Part shown: positions 61,839 to 64,000 of the stretch, piece by piece
Layout of the letters: each line of letters opens with the position of its first letter
How positions within the stretch are numbered: position 1 is the stretch's first letter
Origin: Clostridiales bacterium
Lineage (GTDB): Bacteria > Bacillota > Clostridia > Peptostreptococcales > Anaerovoracaceae
Assembly: GCA_009911365.1 (NCBI GenBank)
Contig: QXXF01000005.1
Span: 202,402-266,401, forward strand
Length of the DNA stretch: 64,000 nucleotides
Reading direction: 5' to 3'
Program-made: the position numbers and the translations under genes
The notes under the pieces: model-generated
Seen by the model: the letters and a program-made list of their open reading frames with translations, nothing else
Told to the model about the DNA's origin: nothing
Database searches by the model: none

Positions 61839-63500
61839 TCAGAGGATATGATGCTCTTTCCCCCGTCCCACTTGCCGGGCACGCCTTTCCCCTAAAATCA
61901 TATTCACATTGGAACAAACAATCCCCAATTCTTTCTGGTGATCACGGTAGCGGTGATACCGCTCCCGATCCACCTTTCGCTGTTCCAGAAATTCAGCCTT
62001 TTTCTCTCTCAGCAGCTTCAAGGATGGCGGCTTTCTGTCACTGGAATCCTCCTTCAGAAATCTGCGGGCGGTTTCATAAAGCGTTATCTCAGCCGAGTGT
62101 TCCCGCCGAAATTTCCCCTTGTTCCTGCTTTTACAGAATTCCGTATACACGGCTTTGTTGGCAAGATACTGCCCGGTGTAACGAATTCGCCTGTTGATTT
62201 CCCGCAGCTCGTCTTCCGTGGCCTTCAGCGTTTTTCGCGCGGCGGCGGCCCGCTCTTTTGCCATGGCCAGAGAGTCCTCCAATCCTTCCCTCGTGTCATA
62301 CCCGTGCTCCTGGACGTACGCCACGGTCTTCGCCATTTCCTTCAAGTTGGACAGTTTCACCTTTTGCGCGTATGCTTGGCTTTGTCTCGCCTTCACACAG
62401 GATTGTAGATCTTTGACCAGGCTTAAATCCGATTTCACGAAAAGAATGGACATTGATTCGTCATTGGCAATATCAAGAATCCGCGCTGAAGGAGGGAACG
62501 GCTTGGCCAATCGCATGGAGAACCCTTCCCCCGCCGGCCTGTGATCCGCGGGTTTCCCTTCATGAGCGTTTTCGTCGATAAGCCGCAGAAGCTGTTCCTT
62601 TTCATAATTCATGCCCAGCTGCCTGCTGGTGATCGGTCGGCTGCGTTCTGGGTGCAGGTAACTGAATCGCCCACGGCTTTCTTTCAGGGTGATGCGATAT
62701 TTTCCGGAAAGGATTTCTTGAAACTCTTCCATGGAACGCGCGGTGTGGGAAGCGTCTTCAATCGCGTCTCTGAGGAATTGCTTTTGTGTCTGATACTTTG
62801 TTTTTCGTGGAGTGATTCCATCTTCCGTCATTTGTTGATTGCGCTGGTCCAATTCTTTTTGTCCACGCCGTGCGGCCCAGTGCTCCTTTTCTGATACTTT
62901 CTTTTCCGAAGGGGCGAGCAGGTCCACCTGGCACAGGCCTTCACGGCGGCACATGCCCATGACCGACCGTTTCAAATGCGCCAGATATTTTTTCGTCAAA
63001 TGATGCTTGTTCCCGGCACGGGAGTCACATGGCCGCTCCATGAAATCCTTCCGTTCCACGTCAAATTTCCGCAGGCTGTTGATCACGATGTGCACGTGTA
63101 TGTTGCCGCTTCCATTGTTTCCATCCATGTGAGTGCAGACCAAAGTCTGATGCCCGGGAAAGTTTTTCTTCGCGTATTCGAGGCCCAGTCGCTGAGCCTT
63201 TTCTCCGGTCAGATCGTGCTCGCTTCTGTCCTTGGGGTCGAAGCTGATGACGTAATGGTGGGATTTGATCTCATTGTACGCCTGGTTCTTTTTCCATTTT
63301 TCGTTCAGCTGTTCGCATTCCACGTCAAAAGTGAACGGGTCGCAGTTGATCCCGTCCAGGTGAAACTCTTCTCGAAGCCTCATGTTTCCGGCGCTGTCCC
63401 GCAGCGGCTTCTGCGTGAATTCGTCATGTTGGAACATCAGATAGCGCAGGGCTTTTCCGTAATCAGCGTTTTTGCTCGCGATGTGTTTCAGTATCGCCAT
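61839..63500 (-). CDS. mobA: MobA/MobL-type relaxase
   Basis: 553 residues. The relaxase domain fills the first 200 residues: an N-terminal nucleophile Tyr region (KNADYGKALRYLMF), the segment HHYVISFDPKDRSEHDL, and the three-His metal motif in CTHMDGNNGSGNIHVHIVINS. The C-terminal half is a long charged helical region (about 380-550) as in many mobilization proteins. It nicks oriT and pilots the strand to a helper conjugation system. GGAGG lies 8 bases before the ATG. Its start overlaps mobC by 38 bases. It looks intact. Confidence 0.93.
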   Translation of the reverse strand: MAILKHIASKNADYGKALRYLMFQHDEFTQKPLRDSAGNMRLREEFHLDGINCDPFTFDVECEQLNEKWKKNQAYNEIKSHHYVISFDPKDRSEHDLTGEKAQRLGLEYAKKNFPGHQTLVCTHMDGNNGSGNIHVHIVINSLRKFDVERKDFMERPCDSRAGNKHHLTKKYLAHLKRSVMGMCRREGLCQVDLLAPSEKKVSEKEHWAARRGQKELDQRNQQMTEDGITPRKTKYQTQKQFLRDAIEDASHTARSMEEFQEILSGKYRITLKESRGRFSYLHPERSRPITSRQLGMNYEKEQLLRLIDENAHEGKPADHRPAGEGFSMRLAKPFPPSARILDIANDESMSILFVKSDLSLVKDLQSCVKARQSQAYAQKVKLSNLKEMAKTVAYVQEHGYDTREGLEDSLAMAKERAAAARKTLKATEDELREINRRIRYTGQYLANKAVYTEFCKSRNKGKFRREHSAEITLYETARRFLKEDSSDRKPPSLKLLREKKAEFLEQRKVDRERYHRYRDHQKELGIVCSNVNMILGERRARQVGRGKEHHIL

Positions 63501-63909
63501 GAAACCGTCCTCCGTGCGCCCTTTGTTGAGATTTTGCGGCGGAATGGAAATCGCCCGCCATCCTTAAGACTTCTTTCCTTAGTTCAAACAACTGGGAAAC
63601 GCACTGATTGACGCGATCATGCGTTTCCTGTGTGTGGCCGCCCCCAGCGTTAAGGTGCCTGGCGATTTGGTTCAGATTGTTGCCGATGTTATGAAACTCC
63701 GATGTGAGTTTTTGAAGTTCTGGGAGGTCCACTCTGAAATCGTGGATAACAGCCACTTTCCCGTTTAAGAGCTGCTGACGGATGTACTCCGAGCGTGACA
63801 GCTTCGCTTGCTTCGCCGCATGGGTGAGCGCTTCATGTTGTGTTTCCGTCAAGCGCAGCGTGACGTGGCGGGAGCGTGACAACTCCTTTTCTTTAGTCGG
63901 CCTTGCCAT
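63463..63909 (-). CDS. mobC: MobC-type mobilization accessory protein
   Basis: 148 residues. A ribbon-helix-helix-like N terminus (HVTLRLTETQHEALTHAAKQAKLSRSEYIRQQLL) and the MobC motif LTSEFHNIGNNLNQIARHLNAGG mark relaxosome accessory proteins. It helps open oriT and load the relaxase. It is first in the mob operon, overlapping mobA by 38 bases. AAGG lies 10 bases before the ATG. Confidence 0.9.
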   Translation of the reverse strand: MARPTKEKELSRSRHVTLRLTETQHEALTHAAKQAKLSRSEYIRQQLLNGKVAVIHDFRVDLPELQKLTSEFHNIGNNLNQIARHLNAGGGHTQETHDRVNQCVSQLFELRKEVLRMAGDFHSAAKSQQRAHGGRFHGDTETHREQKR

Positions 63910-63956
63910 TGGTCATGCGCCTTCTTACTACTACAATATAAATTGGTTAATATACT

Positions 63957-63977
63957 TAACAACCAGTTAGGTTGTTA
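63957..63977. repeat. Hairpin upstream of mobC: candidate oriT element or operator
   Basis: TAACAACC and GGTTGTTA are perfect 8-base arms separated by AGTTA. It lies 48 bases upstream of the mobC start in a short AT-rich stretch, the usual place for oriT in MobA/MobC elements. No nic consensus could be confirmed. Confidence 0.5.
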
Positions 63978-64000
63978 GCCATCTTATTGCTTAAGCTGTA

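Larger units (their letters stand above)
37884..64000. mobile_element. Plasmid-derived mobilizable element, partly decayed (right end outside the window)
   Basis: Directly after rlmD the content changes from housekeeping genes to parA, parB, a RepA_N initiator, short HTH regulators, vapBC, bacteriocin-type and RHS toxin loci, an IS982 relic, and mobA/mobC. No tyrosine or serine integrase and no type IV secretion genes are seen in the window, so it may be an integrated mobilizable plasmid, or its integrase may lie beyond base 64000. The left limit is inferred from gene content only: no direct repeat could be confirmed. parB, repA and a further gene are disrupted, while the cargo and relaxase are intact. 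Confidence 0.65.

Overview
The window looks like chromosome from an anaerobic, low-to-mid GC Gram-positive bacterium of the Clostridia. The support is whiA and rapZ, strong AGGAGG ribosome binding sites, OpuB-type transporters, a beta-keto acid cleavage enzyme, and RepA_N/ParAB/MobA genes of the Firmicutes plasmid type. A family close to Anaerovoracaceae (Eubacteriales Family XIII) is possible, but this is only a guess from gene content.

Positions 1-37,883 are core-like chromosome. In order it holds: two convergent MATE exporters; a decayed sirtuin/macrodomain operon between two copies of one promoter/operator; an HxlR regulator and a flavin/ferredoxin-like protein; an OpuB-type ABC importer; an isochorismatase-fold hydrolase; tRNA-Thr(CGT), a sirtuin and tRNA-Arg(ACG); a V4R protein with a GGDEF cyclase; D-serine ammonia-lyase and a thioesterase; carAB; a phosphodiesterase; a MoaA-like protein, a BFD-like 2Fe-2S protein and MgtC; a Fic-fold protein, radical SAM enzyme and CobW GTPase in tandem; argH-argG behind tandem ARG boxes; then an AI-2E-family protein, murB, a PHP phosphoesterase, rapZ, whiA and rlmD. 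carAB with argGH covers carbamoyl phosphate and the last two steps of arginine synthesis. The usual rapZ-yvcK-whiA order is broken: yvcK is absent and a dead ATPase/nuclease gene, a nitroreductase and a beta-keto acid cleavage enzyme lie in its place.

Positions from about 37,884 to the end look like a mobilizable, plasmid-derived element placed just after the 3' end of rlmD. It has parA, a frameshifted parB, a frameshifted RepA_N initiator, several small HTH regulators, a vapBC module behind a 32-bp perfect palindrome, and mobC/mobA. Its cargo is about competition. One locus is a lactococcin-972-type operon (secreted peptide, DUF1430-like membrane protein, accessory protein, ABC ATPase). The other is a 2,968-residue secreted WapA/RHS toxin whose last 161 residues I do not recognise, followed by a two-helix membrane protein as likely immunity protein and further membrane-anchored small genes, a truncated amidase and a broken IS982-like transposase. 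The replication and partition genes are damaged while the antagonism genes and relaxase look intact, which suggests that the element now lives in the chromosome and is kept for its cargo.

Several broken genes can be mended by changing a single base in a homopolymer run, so raw-read confirmation matters before calling them pseudogenes. A possible unannotated small RNA with its own promoter and terminator lies at about 43,196-43,300.
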